Source: Nitrospira sp. SG-bin2 (GTDB taxonomy: Bacteria; Nitrospirota; Nitrospiria; Nitrospirales; Nitrospiraceae). Taken from it: 64,000 nt of DNA. Location of the stretch: positions 1 to 64,000 of the forward strand of contig LVWT01000056.1 in assembly GCA_002083405.1 (NCBI GenBank), in the 5' to 3' direction. Position 1 is the first letter of the stretch, and each line of letters opens with the position of its first letter. Shown here in pieces: positions 6,631-15,292 of the stretch. The position numbers and the translations under genes are program-made. The notes below the pieces were generated by a model that was given only the letters and a program-made list of their open reading frames with translations, had not been told where the DNA came from and did not search any database.

Positions 6631-7767
6631 ATGTCCAACGGACATGCCACGCCGCTTATTTCCGCCACTGATACAAGAGCCGGGCGAGGTTCGTCAGGGC
6701 CTGCGGCGGAACTCGAGTGGTCCAGATCCGGCGCCATTTTGACGAAACGCCGACGGCATCTCGTCCTGTTCGGTTTGGTGGCGGCGTCCATTGTCGTGAC
6801 CGTTCTGTGCAGCAGTTTCGGCGCGGCAGCCTTGTCGGGTAGTGATTGGCTGACGGCATTGCGTGAATTGATCACCCCGGAGCATGGCGACCGTGCGGGA
6901 ACGACGGGAGTGATTCTCTTTCAACTGCGCATACCTCGCGTGCTGATGGGATTTCTAGTCGGGGGCGCACTGGCGTCGGTGGGTGTCACCCTCCAAGCAC
7001 TGTTGCGAAACGCGCTCGCCGATCCGTATGTGCTCGGGGTATCGAGCGGGGCTGCGCTGGGAGCGGCGATCGCCATGCTTCTCGGGATCGGAGCCACCTC
7101 AATTCTGCTCCCGGTGTTGCCGCTGTGGGGATTCGCCGGAGGGCTGATCGCATTGGCGCTCATCTATCGAATGGCGCAATCGCATGGCCGCTTGCCGATT
7201 CATAGCCTGTTGCTGGCCGGTGTGATTCTTAACGCCATTCTGACGGCCATGATCATGTTTATTACGTCGATCATGGACCCGGCCCGTTCCGCGGGGCTTA
7301 TGGCATGGCTCATGGGCTCGTTAGCGGCTCCGGGATGGATTGGGCTGATCGGCATCGCTCTCTATGTGATGGCGGGAACCATGTGTTTGCTGTATTACGC
7401 GCCGGTTCTGAACGTGCTCACACAGGGAGAAGACACCGCACGGTCGTTGGGGATCGATACGGACCAGACCAAGAAACGGTTATATGCGTTGACGGCGTTA
7501 CTGACCGGCGCGGTGGTGTCCGTCAGTGGCATGATCGGGTTTGTCGGCATGGTGATTCCTCATGCGGTCCGGATGGCAATCGGATCGGACCATCGGGTGC
7601 TGATGCCGGCCTCGGCCTTAGTCGGCGGGATGTTTCTGGTCGTATCCGATACGATCGCCCGGACGGCGTTCGCGCCGGCTGAAATCCCGGTAGGGATCGT
7701 GACGGCGCTGGCTGGAGGACCTTTCTTCCTCTATCTTTTATTGTGGCGAAAAGATCGGATGGTCTAG
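6631..7767 (+). CDS. btuC: Corrinoid ABC transporter permease BtuC-like
   Basis: Inner-membrane permease of the FecCD/BtuC family, about 378 residues with roughly ten hydrophobic helices. Family landmarks include RIPRVLMGFLVGGALASVG, LRNALADPYVLGVSSGAALGA and GMIGFVGMVIPHAVRM, the last being the loop that contacts the ATPase. The ATG at 6631 is preferred because AGGAGG lies about 10 bp upstream; the frame extends further upstream into btuF without family similarity. A long charged N-terminal extension (about 50 residues) precedes the first helix and is unusual. The next gene begins at the base right after its stop. Confidence 0.95.
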   Translation: MSNGHATPLISATDTRAGRGSSGPAAELEWSRSGAILTKRRRHLVLFGLVAASIVVTVLCSSFGAAALSGSDWLTALRELITPEHGDRAGTTGVILFQLRIPRVLMGFLVGGALASVGVTLQALLRNALADPYVLGVSSGAALGAAIAMLLGIGATSILLPVLPLWGFAGGLIALALIYRMAQSHGRLPIHSLLLAGVILNAILTAMIMFITSIMDPARSAGLMAWLMGSLAAPGWIGLIGIALYVMAGTMCLLYYAPVLNVLTQGEDTARSLGIDTDQTKKRLYALTALLTGAVVSVSGMIGFVGMVIPHAVRMAIGSDHRVLMPASALVGGMFLVVSDTIARTAFAPAEIPVGIVTALAGGPFFLYLLLWRKDRMV

Positions 7768-8634
7768 GTGCAGCCGCTGTCTTCCTTAGAACGCAGACCA
7801 GATCAACGCTCAGCCGATCCGGCGATCGCCGTCGAAGAGGTCTCCTTCCGTTATGGCGGCGAGCTGCCGGGCCGTCCATGGACAATCGAGCGGGTATCGT
7901 TTGAGGTGACACGCGGGGAAGTGCTAGGAATCGTCGGTCCGAATGGATCGGGCAAATCATCGCTCCTCAAGTTGTTGGCTGGACTGTTGCGTGCCGGGTC
8001 CGGACGGATTCGTGTGCTGGGACAGGTCTCCGCTGATTTGAGTCCGATCGCTCTTGCCAGGATGCTCGCTGTGGTGTTGCAGGAGCAGCCACAGGTGTTT
8101 CCCTTTACTGTTGCAGAGACGGTCTTGATGGGGCGGTTTCCGCATCGGCAGGCCGGATGGTGGAACTTCGGGAGTGAAGCTGACACACCGGGCGATCTCG
8201 CCTGCGCGCAGCGGGCCATGGCTGAGACCGATGTGCTGTCGTTGGCGGATCGCCCGGTGTCCGAACTCTCAGGCGGTGAATTGCAGCGAGTCATGATTGC
8301 GCGAGCCTTGGCGCAGGACCCTGCCATTCTCCTGTTGGATGAACCAACCGCGTTTCTCGATATCAATCATCAACTCGACATCTGCAGCCTGATCAGCCGG
8401 CTCCGAGATGAACGGCGGCTGACGGTCGTGCTGGTGTCTCATGACCTGAATATCGCGAGCCAATATTGCGATCGTGTGCTGATGTTGAAAGCCGGACGGC
8501 TCAGCCATATCGGATCGCCGGCCGAGACAATCAGGCCCGATGTGTTACAGACCGTCTATGGATGCGAGGTGGTGGTCGACGCCCATCCGCAAACCGGGAA
8601 ACCGCGTGTAACGATGCCGATGAGCCCATCGTGA
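7768..8634 (+). CDS. btuD: Corrinoid ABC transporter ATPase BtuD-like
   Basis: Cytoplasmic ATPase that powers the BtuC permease. Walker A GPNGSGKSS, Q-loop region VVLQEQPQVFPFTVAE, signature LSGGELQRV, Walker B ILLLDEPTAFLD and the H-loop VLVSHDLN are all intact. The 288-residue length is slightly above the usual 250-260 owing to N- and C-terminal extensions. It starts with GTG directly after the btuC stop (no gap), so translation is coupled. FecE-like iron-siderophore ATPases look similar; the riboswitch and cobalamin neighbours decide for corrinoid. Confidence 0.95.
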   Translation: MQPLSSLERRPDQRSADPAIAVEEVSFRYGGELPGRPWTIERVSFEVTRGEVLGIVGPNGSGKSSLLKLLAGLLRAGSGRIRVLGQVSADLSPIALARMLAVVLQEQPQVFPFTVAETVLMGRFPHRQAGWWNFGSEADTPGDLACAQRAMAETDVLSLADRPVSELSGGELQRVMIARALAQDPAILLLDEPTAFLDINHQLDICSLISRLRDERRLTVVLVSHDLNIASQYCDRVLMLKAGRLSHIGSPAETIRPDVLQTVYGCEVVVDAHPQTGKPRVTMPMSPS

Positions 8635-8635
8635 C

Positions 8636-9406
8636 ATGAAGATTGGACGAATTGCGCTGTTGCATCTTGAGACGATTCCCGGGGATGTTGAGCGGAATCG
8701 CTATGTGATTGTCGAAGCGATCAAGCAAGCTGCGTCAGGCGGCGCAGCGTGGATCGTGACTCCTGAACTGGCGGTATGCGGACTCCAATTTCCACGGCTC
8801 ATCGGCCTGGACTGGATTGAGCCGCAACCTGATCGATGGATGCAGCGACTCTGCGGACTCATGAAAGATTTGAAGCGAACGCTGTTTCTTGGATGTCCTG
8901 AGCGGGACGGGCGCAGGCTCTATAATTCTGTGTTCGTCATCGACTCCACCGGTGAGATCATCGGCACGCATCGCAAGATCAATGTGGCGAGCGATTCCTT
9001 GTCGTGGTCCAGCCCCGGCCATGATGCAATGCCGATCAAGTGCGATGGGATCCAGGTAGGCCTGCTTGTGTGCAGCGACGCCTATACGCCGAACATTACC
9101 AGAGTGTTGACGTTCAACGGTGCACAGATGTTGCTTTCACCATCTTCATGGGGTCCAGGCATTCATGGCCCGAATGGAGAGTGGGAGGATCGGAGTCGTG
9201 AAACGGGCCTCCCGTTGATTGTCTGTAACCGGACAGGCGCCGAGCAGACGCTTGATTTTTGGAAGGCCTCGAGTCTTGTCGTGAAGAATGGGGAACGGCT
9301 TCTATCTCATACATCGGACCGGTCGGCGATCCTGACGATTGACTGGAATTTCACCAGGATGATGCCGCTGTCGTCCAGCTTTCATGCGGAGCATGCAAAA
9401 GCGTGA
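8636..9406 (+). CDS. Carbon-nitrogen hydrolase (nitrilase superfamily)
   Basis: A 256-residue member of the nitrilase/amidase superfamily. The catalytic triad is visible: E44 in VTPELAVCG, K114 in GTHRKIN and C146 in LLVCSDAYTP. Family members hydrolyse amides or nitriles or use glutamine amide nitrogen. Its ATG lies 1 bp past the btuD stop, so it is part of the btuFCD transcript under the first cobalamin riboswitch. That context suggests a corrinoid-related amide substrate, but this is inference and the substrate is unknown. It ends before the second riboswitch, so it closes the first transcription unit. Confidence 0.9.
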   Translation: MKIGRIALLHLETIPGDVERNRYVIVEAIKQAASGGAAWIVTPELAVCGLQFPRLIGLDWIEPQPDRWMQRLCGLMKDLKRTLFLGCPERDGRRLYNSVFVIDSTGEIIGTHRKINVASDSLSWSSPGHDAMPIKCDGIQVGLLVCSDAYTPNITRVLTFNGAQMLLSPSSWGPGIHGPNGEWEDRSRETGLPLIVCNRTGAEQTLDFWKASSLVVKNGERLLSHTSDRSAILTIDWNFTRMMPLSSSFHAEHAKA

Positions 9407-9529
9407 CTAGATGAGGGCTGAGACGGGCATTGATAACAGTCCATAAACTTGAAGAAGTCATACAGCCAGGGCCATGTCCCCAGCCCGGCTGTTAAAACTA
9501 TGGGGGACGTTCGTTTTCATTCAGGAAAG

Positions 9530-9690
9530 GGCGTTTTGGAGAAACGACGCGGGTGACGGGGAAGATGGTGCAAATCCATCACGGTGCCGCCACTGTAAGC
9601 GGGGAGTAACTCTGTATCATGCCACTGTGCGCTTCGGCGCATGGGAAGGCGCAGGGACGCGACGATCCGCAAGTCAGGAAACCCAACCGG
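9530..9690 (+). ncRNA. Cobalamin riboswitch 2
   Basis: Ordered blocks: ACGGGGAAGATGGTGCAAAT, GGTGCCGCCACTGTAAGCGG (about 9580-9602), GCCACTG then a short TGCGCTTCGGCGCA hairpin and GGGAAGGCGCAG (9620-9657), and the B12 box AAGTCAGGAAACC (9671-9683). It lies 44 nt before the btuB start. No T-rich terminator is seen after it, so control may act on the btuB ribosome binding site (AGGGAGG, 9721-9727). Compared with riboswitch 1, the variable stem is compact, close to the usual form. Boundaries are approximate. Confidence 0.92.
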
Positions 9691-9733
9691 CAGTCGATTC
9701 AACTCAACCCTTCGAGCACAAGGGAGGTTCGTC

Positions 9734-11779
9734 ATGGTGTGGTTTGTTCGTGCGTGTCGTCTATGGTGGTGTGTTCTTCCCCTGGTTGCGCTGAGCCTTC
9801 CCGTCCATGCAGCCCCAGATATTCAAGTGGCATCCGCTGACCGACCGGATGTTATCGAAGTGCCGGATGTCGTCGTGAGCGCGACAAAAACGGAAATTCC
9901 AGCCAAGCAGGTCACGAGCGCCGTTGAGGTGATCACCGGGGAGGAGATCGAACGAAAAAAAATCAAAACCGTCATCGATGCGTTGCGTTTGGCGCAGGGC
10001 GTGTTCGCCACATCAAGCGGCGGCCCCGGCACAGAGGCCACGGTGAAGATGCGAGGAGCATTTGCGCGACACACGCTGGTGATGATCGACGGGGTCATTG
10101 TTAATAGCCCCACAACCGGCGCATACGACTTCGCGAATCTCACGGCGGAGAATATCGAGCGCATTGAAATCCTTCGTGGTGCGCAGAGTATGCTCTATGG
10201 CTCCGATGCCATCGGGGGAGTCATCAGCATCTACACCAAAAAAGGAACCGGAGCGCCTCGAGTGGGGGCATTCATGGAGTATGGCTCATTCGCCACCTTT
10301 CGTGAAGGAGGCAATATCTCCGGTGCAAAAGGCCCATTTGATTTTTCCGCTTCGGTGTCCCGTTGGGATACCAGCAGCTTTTCGGCGATCAATTATCGCC
10401 GAGGGGCGTTTGAAGGGGACGGCTTTCACAACACGCAGGTATCGGCAAAGGTAGGTGCCGCACTCCCCAGAGACGGGCGGGTCGAGTTCAACATGCGCTG
10501 GTACGACTCGCGGACCAGCTTCGATGGATTTGCGGACAGTGGCGCACCTGCCGATATTTTCGGTGCTCGATCGACAAACCGCAATCTCATTCTTAACGGC
10601 ACCTATGAACAACCAGTGACATCATGGTGGACCACAAAGCTGACATTATCACAGGCCAATGAACGATCGATCAGTAACAGTGGGATGGCTGGGTACAATG
10701 TGGTTACACGGCAGTTTATTTCGGCCAATCCTAATTCCTGCTTTCCCAACTTCAACACGTGCTTTACTCCATTTGCGACCGATCTGGAAGTCCTCAATCG
10801 TCGACTGGAGTGGCAAAACAACGTTCGGGTAGGAGAGTGGGTACTGCTCACAGCGGGATATCAGTTGCGGAGAGAAGAAGGGGATTCTGCGGGATTCTTC
10901 GGGTCCGCGGCGCCCGCGAAAGTCATTTCGTCGAACGCCGGCTTCGCCCAGGCTCAGGTGAACTTATGGGATCGCCTGTTCATGACGGCGGGGGGGCGGC
11001 ACGATAGTTACAACAACTTTGACGGCGCGACGACTTATCGGGTGACCGGTGGCTATAGTGTCAAAGAAACCGGCACGAAATTTCGAGGAAGCTATGCCAC
11101 AGGATTCAAGGCCCCGACGATGAACGATTTGTACTTTCAGGGATTCGGCAATCCGAATCTGAAGCCTGAGAAAAGTTTGAGCATGGATCTTGGGATTGAG
11201 CAGAGCCTGTTTAACGATCGTCTCCAGCTGAATGCGGGGTATTTCTGGAATCGGTTTCAGAACATGATCCAGTTTGCTTCCGGCGGCCCCTTATGCCCGC
11301 CGGGATCGTTCGGATTCTGCCCGATCAATGTTGCCGATGCAAAAACTCAGGGGTGGGAATTTGGATTCAAGGCGAAGATTCTTGAGCGTTTAGAACTGCG
11401 GGGACACTACACCTATACACTGACCCGTGCGTTCGATACCCCGAGTAATCCAATTGGGGGCGATAAGCGACTCCCACGGTGGCCGCTCGACCAAGCGACG
11501 GTCGGCTTTACCTATGCACCGATTGAGGCGTTACGACTCAACATCGACTATCGCTTTGTGGGAGCCAGGAATAATAACTTGGCCAATTCATCCAGCCAAA
11601 AGCTTGGCGTCTTCAATGTTGTCAATTTGTCCGCGTCATATGATGTGACGAAAAATTGGCAGGCGTATGTTCGGGTTGACAATCTCTTCAACGAAAAATA
11701 CGAAGAGATCACGTTTTTCGGTACCCCGTCACGTTCAGTGTTCGGCGGTGTGAGAATGAACTACGACATTCCACTGTAG
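9734..11779 (+). CDS. btuB: TonB-dependent outer-membrane corrinoid receptor BtuB
   Basis: Outer-membrane beta-barrel that imports corrinoids with TonB energy. A signal peptide (residues 1 to about 26, ending SLPVHA) is followed by a TonB-box-like EVPDVVVSATKTE, a plug domain with RGAFARHTLVMIDGV and ERIEILRGAQSMLYGSDAIGG, then a long barrel ending in YDIPL, a weak aromatic/hydrophobic C terminus. Loop regions contain two Cys pairs (NSCFPNFNTCF and GGPLCPPGSFGFCP). The ATG at 9734 has AGGGAGG 7 bp upstream; the frame runs upstream through the riboswitch without being a gene. It heads the second riboswitch-controlled unit, with cbiA 5 bp downstream. Confidence 0.95.
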   Translation: MVWFVRACRLWWCVLPLVALSLPVHAAPDIQVASADRPDVIEVPDVVVSATKTEIPAKQVTSAVEVITGEEIERKKIKTVIDALRLAQGVFATSSGGPGTEATVKMRGAFARHTLVMIDGVIVNSPTTGAYDFANLTAENIERIEILRGAQSMLYGSDAIGGVISIYTKKGTGAPRVGAFMEYGSFATFREGGNISGAKGPFDFSASVSRWDTSSFSAINYRRGAFEGDGFHNTQVSAKVGAALPRDGRVEFNMRWYDSRTSFDGFADSGAPADIFGARSTNRNLILNGTYEQPVTSWWTTKLTLSQANERSISNSGMAGYNVVTRQFISANPNSCFPNFNTCFTPFATDLEVLNRRLEWQNNVRVGEWVLLTAGYQLRREEGDSAGFFGSAAPAKVISSNAGFAQAQVNLWDRLFMTAGGRHDSYNNFDGATTYRVTGGYSVKETGTKFRGSYATGFKAPTMNDLYFQGFGNPNLKPEKSLSMDLGIEQSLFNDRLQLNAGYFWNRFQNMIQFASGGPLCPPGSFGFCPINVADAKTQGWEFGFKAKILERLELRGHYTYTLTRAFDTPSNPIGGDKRLPRWPLDQATVGFTYAPIEALRLNIDYRFVGARNNNLANSSSQKLGVFNVVNLSASYDVTKNWQAYVRVDNLFNEKYEEITFFGTPSRSVFGGVRMNYDIPL

Positions 11780-11784
11780 GGTAT

Positions 11785-13254
11785 ATGAACTGTTATCCAC
11801 GACTCGTCGTTGCCGGCACCCATAGCGGTGTCGGCAAGACGACTGTGACCTTGGCGGTCATGGCGGCCCTGCGGATGCGGGGCCGCCTGGTGCAGCCGTT
11901 TAAGGCGGGGCCTGATTTTATCGATCCCGGGCATCACAGGGCAGCTACCGGTCGGCCTTCCAGAAATTTAGATGGGTGGATGTTGGGGGAAGCTCTCAAT
12001 CGGGAGATCTTCTCACGGGCAGCAGCCGACGCGGAGCTCTCCATTATAGAGGGCATGATGGGGTTGTTCGATGGCAGTTCCCCGGTGAACGACATCGGCA
12101 GCACGGCGGAGTTAGCCAAGCAACTGGATGCGCCGGTGCTGCTTGTCATTGACGGAAGCGCTATGGCACGGTCTGCCGCAGCGATGGTATCAGGGTATGC
12201 GCACTTTGATACAGCCGTGCGAGTGGCCGGTGTGGTCTTCAACCGTGTCGGTAGTGAGGGGCATTACAGATTACTCAAGGAGGCGGTCGAAGCAGGAACA
12301 GATGTGGCTGTCGTCGGCTATTTGAAGTCCGATCCCGCCGTTGAGATAGCGGACCGGCATCTTGGTTTGGTCACTGCGATGGAGCGGGAAACCGGCGAAC
12401 TCTATACTCGGCTTGGCAAGGCGGCGGCCGAGACCATCGACCTGGATCGAATCGAGACGCTGGCCGGCTCGTGCCGTGCGTGGCCGGTTGCGGCGCCACT
12501 GCCTGCGGCGAAGAAACGCGGGCGCACGGTTCGAGTCGGAGTCGCGCAAGATGAGGCCTTTTGTTTTTACTATCCTGAGAACCTTGAATTATTGGAAGAG
12601 GAAGGGGCGGAGTTGATTCCGTTCTCTCCGCTCAGGGATGGGTCTCTTCCGGACAATGTGACGATGATCTATCTCGGTGGAGGGTACCCTGAATTGCACG
12701 GGGCGACGTTGGCGGGAAATGTGGCGATGCGAATGGCCATCAAAGAATTTGCGGCGAGCGGCGGGACGATCTACGCGGAATGTGGCGGTATGATGTACCT
12801 CACGCAAACGATCCGCGATTTCTCCGGAGGCGTGCATGAGATGGTCGGGTTGTTTCAGGCTGAAGCGGTGATGCAGCGGCGGGGCCTGACGCTGGGATAC
12901 CGGACGGTGGAGATCACTCGGCCTTGCATTCTTGGCTTGGGCGGCGTGACGGCCCGCGGCCACGAGTTTCATTATTCCACAGTGATTCCCAAGGGACCGC
13001 TGGCCTATACTTGTGCGCTTGCCGATGCGCGCGGAGAATCGAAAGGGCCCGATGGACTGGCGCTGGGCAACGTGCTGGCACTCTACACACATATTCATTT
13101 TTCCAGCCAGTCCCACGTCGCGGCGTCGTTGGTGGCGTCTGCTCGCCACGCGAAGGCGGCGAAGTTGGAAAACAGGAAGAGAGGCTATGACGGAGCAGGA
13201 CGAGCACAAGGCGAAGATGGTGCGGTTGAAGGCGTCAGTGAATCGGCGCATTGA
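11785..13254 (+). CDS. cbiA: Cobyrinate a,c-diamide synthase
   Basis: Cytoplasmic ATP- and glutamine-dependent enzyme that amidates the a and c side chains of cobyrinate (CbiA) or hydrogenobyrinate (CobB). Seen: an N-terminal dethiobiotin-synthetase-like ATPase with GTHSGVGKTTV, the FKAGPDFIDPGHH substrate loop, EGMMGLFDG, and a C-terminal glutamine amidotransferase domain with nucleophile Cys in YAECGGMMYL and the GHEFHYS segment. 489 residues is normal for the family plus a short charged tail that overlaps cobO by 68 bp. It starts 5 bp after btuB. Because no ring-building genes are in view, whether it acts in the aerobic or anaerobic route cannot be decided here. Confidence 0.96.
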   Translation: MNCYPRLVVAGTHSGVGKTTVTLAVMAALRMRGRLVQPFKAGPDFIDPGHHRAATGRPSRNLDGWMLGEALNREIFSRAAADAELSIIEGMMGLFDGSSPVNDIGSTAELAKQLDAPVLLVIDGSAMARSAAAMVSGYAHFDTAVRVAGVVFNRVGSEGHYRLLKEAVEAGTDVAVVGYLKSDPAVEIADRHLGLVTAMERETGELYTRLGKAAAETIDLDRIETLAGSCRAWPVAAPLPAAKKRGRTVRVGVAQDEAFCFYYPENLELLEEEGAELIPFSPLRDGSLPDNVTMIYLGGGYPELHGATLAGNVAMRMAIKEFAASGGTIYAECGGMMYLTQTIRDFSGGVHEMVGLFQAEAVMQRRGLTLGYRTVEITRPCILGLGGVTARGHEFHYSTVIPKGPLAYTCALADARGESKGPDGLALGNVLALYTHIHFSSQSHVAASLVASARHAKAAKLENRKRGYDGAGRAQGEDGAVEGVSESAH

Positions 13255-13786
13255 GGCGGCACAAGAAGAAGGAGGCCTGCTGATTGTGTATACGGGGGCA
13301 GGCAAGGGAAAGACGACCGCTGCGTTAGGAATGGCGCTCCGATGTATTGGCCACGGGATGAAGGTGGCGGTGGTCCAGTTTATCAAAGGAGCCATCGATA
13401 CCGCGGAAGAACGGGCGTTGAAGCCGTTCGGAGATCGGCTGACATTTCTTAGAATGGGTGAAGGCTACACCTGGGAGACGCAGGATCGCGAACGAGATAT
13501 TCGATTTGCACAACAGGCTTGGGCGAAGGCCTGTGAGTTTCTGCGCGATCCTTCCTATGCCATGGTGATTCTCGACGAGTTCAATATCGCGCTGCAGCAT
13601 GACTATGTGCCACTCGACGTTGTGTTGCCGGTGCTCCGAAGCCGGCCGCCAATGCAGCATGTGGTGATCACCGGGCGTGGCGCCAAAGAAGCGTTGACGG
13701 AAGAGGCGGATCTCGTGACTGAGATGAAGCAGGTCAAGCATCCGTTTCGAAAAGGGATTAAGGCGCAAGCCGGAGTGGAGTTTTGA
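13187..13786 (+). CDS. cobO: Corrinoid adenosyltransferase, CobA/CobO type
   Basis: Transfers the adenosyl group of ATP to cob(I)yrinate a,c-diamide and later corrinoids. The P-loop VYTGAGKGKTTAALG, the VVQFIKG strand and VILDEFNIAL segment identify the CobO/BtuR family; length 199 residues is standard. The ATG at 13187 with upstream AGGAAGAGAGG is selected; the longer frame reaching back into cbiA has no similarity to the family. It overlaps cbiA by 68 bp and the next gene by 4 bp. A second, unrelated adenosyltransferase (PduO type) is encoded two genes further on. Confidence 0.96.
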   Translation: MTEQDEHKAKMVRLKASVNRRIEAAQEEGGLLIVYTGAGKGKTTAALGMALRCIGHGMKVAVVQFIKGAIDTAEERALKPFGDRLTFLRMGEGYTWETQDRERDIRFAQQAWAKACEFLRDPSYAMVILDEFNIALQHDYVPLDVVLPVLRSRPPMQHVVITGRGAKEALTEEADLVTEMKQVKHPFRKGIKAQAGVEF

Positions 13787-13998
13787 GAGGGGCGGTGACA
13801 AAGACATGTGAAGCCTGTGGCGCAGCATTTTCGTGCGGCGGGTATCAGTGCTGGTGCGGGACGATTGGCATCACTGAGTCTCAGATGGATTGGATTGAAG
13901 CGCGGTATAAAAATTGTCTCTGTTCTGGTTGTTTGAAGAAAGTCGCTGCTGGTGCGTTGGGGCCGCAGGCCATGCCGGATCATGATCGAACAATATGA
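13783..13998 (+). CDS. Cysteine-rich CWC family protein
   Basis: A 71-residue protein with eight or so conserved-looking cysteines: CEACGAAFSCGG, QCWCG and CLCSGCLKK, matching the cysteine-rich CWC family, probably a small Zn or metal-binding knuckle. Function of the family is not established. The start may be TTG at 13783 or GTG at 13795; the stop overlaps the bluB start by 4 bp (ATGA), so it is embedded in the cobalamin operon between cobO and bluB. That placement hints at a role in cobalt or flavin handling during DMB formation, but there is no direct evidence. Confidence 0.8.
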   Translation: MRGAVTKTCEACGAAFSCGGYQCWCGTIGITESQMDWIEARYKNCLCSGCLKKVAAGALGPQAMPDHDRTI

Positions 13999-14696
13999 GG
14001 AGTATGCTGGCGATGTCTGGTCACGGCCGATTTTCAGACGTTGAGCGTGCGGCGGTCTATCGGGCCATCTTCGAGCGCCGCGATGTCCGCCGGAATTTTC
14101 TGAAGAAGCCGATTCCGCGCCAAGTCTTGACGCGTGTGCTGACCGCAGCCCACCATGCTGGGTCGGTGGGATTTATGCAACCCTGGGATTTTGTGGTCGT
14201 GCGTGATCATATCAGCAAGGGCGCTGTGAAAGAGCTGTTCCTACAGGCCAACGCCGATGCCGCAAAGCGATATCGGGGGGCTCGTGCAGAACTCTATCGA
14301 CGCCTCAAGCTGGAAGGGATTGAGGAAGCTCCGGTCAATATTGCGGTGACGTGCAGCCGTCAGCGGGGCGGCCCGCATGTGCTGGGCCGCGCCACCGTGC
14401 GCGATACGGATTTATATAGCACGTGCTGTGCGATTCAAAATCTCTGGCTTGCCGCCCGCGCGGAGGGCATTGGAGTGGGGTGGGTGAGCATTCTCGATCA
14501 TGGGGCATTGAAACGAGTGCTTGGTGTCCCCAAGCCTGTCAAAATGCTGGCCTATCTGTGTCTTGGATATGTATCGGACTTTGCAACACAGCCGGATTTG
14601 GAACGCGCCGGGTGGCGTGAGCGGATTCCTGTGGATAATCTCATTCACTACGAGTCGTGGGGCAATATAAAGGATCGGCATGAGGGGAGACCGTGA
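13995..14696 (+). CDS. bluB: 5,6-dimethylbenzimidazole synthase BluB
   Basis: Flavin-destroying nitroreductase-like enzyme that converts reduced FMN and O2 into DMB, the lower ligand of cobalamin. Features: the RRDVRRNF opening of the flavin-binding fold, HHAGSVGFMQPWDF and the GGPHVLGRATVRDTDLYST segment, all characteristic of BluB rather than general nitroreductases. Length 233 residues is typical. ATG choices are 13995, 14004 and 14013, differing by six residues. Because the reaction needs O2, its presence suggests an aerobic or microaerobic organism able to make true B12 de novo at the lower-ligand step. It works with cobT downstream. Confidence 0.95.
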   Translation: MRSMLAMSGHGRFSDVERAAVYRAIFERRDVRRNFLKKPIPRQVLTRVLTAAHHAGSVGFMQPWDFVVVRDHISKGAVKELFLQANADAAKRYRGARAELYRRLKLEGIEEAPVNIAVTCSRQRGGPHVLGRATVRDTDLYSTCCAIQNLWLAARAEGIGVGWVSILDHGALKRVLGVPKPVKMLAYLCLGYVSDFATQPDLERAGWRERIPVDNLIHYESWGNIKDRHEGRP

Positions 14697-15292
14697 TGCG
14701 CATTACCAAGGTCTATACCAGAACGGGCGATGCGGGAAAAACGCGATTGGCCGGAGGGCAGCAGGTTTGGAAAGATAGTCTCCGCGTCGAAGCCTATGGA
14801 ACGATCGACGAATTGAATGCGTCAGTCGGTGTGGTGCGGGTCATGAATGCCGATGTTGTGGATGAGAATTCGGCGGCCGAACAGCTTGAAGGCGAGCTGC
14901 GTTGGGTGCAGAACAAATTGTTCGATGTCGGAAGCATCCTGGCTACGGCGCCTGGGCAGACATTTAAGAATATGCCGCAGATCGCGGCGCCGGATGTGAC
15001 GCGATTGGAAAAGCTGATCGACCGTTGCCAGAAAGATCTGGAGCCGCTGAAGGAATTTATCTTGCCGGGCGGCGGAAAAGTCTCAGGGTTTCTGCATCAA
15101 GCCAGAACGGTCTGTCGCCGGGCGGAGCGGCTCTGTGTCGCGCTGTCGAAAGTCGAGCCGGTGGATCCCCTCATCATTAAATTTGTGAATCGTTTGAGCG
15201 ACACACTGTTCGTGTTGGCTCGTTGGGTGGCCAAAACACAGGGCGAACCGGAATTCTTATGGGAACGGAATGCCGTCAAGAAAACCGAATAG
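14696..15292 (+). CDS. pduO: Corrinoid adenosyltransferase, PduO type
   Basis: Trimeric ATP:cob(I)alamin adenosyltransferase of the PduO/EutT-like family, unrelated in fold to CobO. Seen: KVYTRTGDAGKTRLAGG, the ATP-binding N terminus; YGTIDELNASVG; FILPGGGKVSGFLHQARTVCRRAER; and FVNRLSDTLFVLARW near the C terminus. 198 residues is standard. ATG 14696 (overlapping the bluB stop by one base) has GAGGGGA upstream; a GTG immediately before is possible. This enzyme usually adenosylates imported or salvaged complete cobalamin, fitting a dual de novo and uptake strategy. Confidence 0.95.
   Translation: MRITKVYTRTGDAGKTRLAGGQQVWKDSLRVEAYGTIDELNASVGVVRVMNADVVDENSAAEQLEGELRWVQNKLFDVGSILATAPGQTFKNMPQIAAPDVTRLEKLIDRCQKDLEPLKEFILPGGGKVSGFLHQARTVCRRAERLCVALSKVEPVDPLIIKFVNRLSDTLFVLARWVAKTQGEPEFLWERNAVKKTE

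Noticed and set aside
12589..13395. Minus-strand open frame of 268 codons over cbiA/cobO
   Set aside because: Antisense shadow of two well-supported genes.
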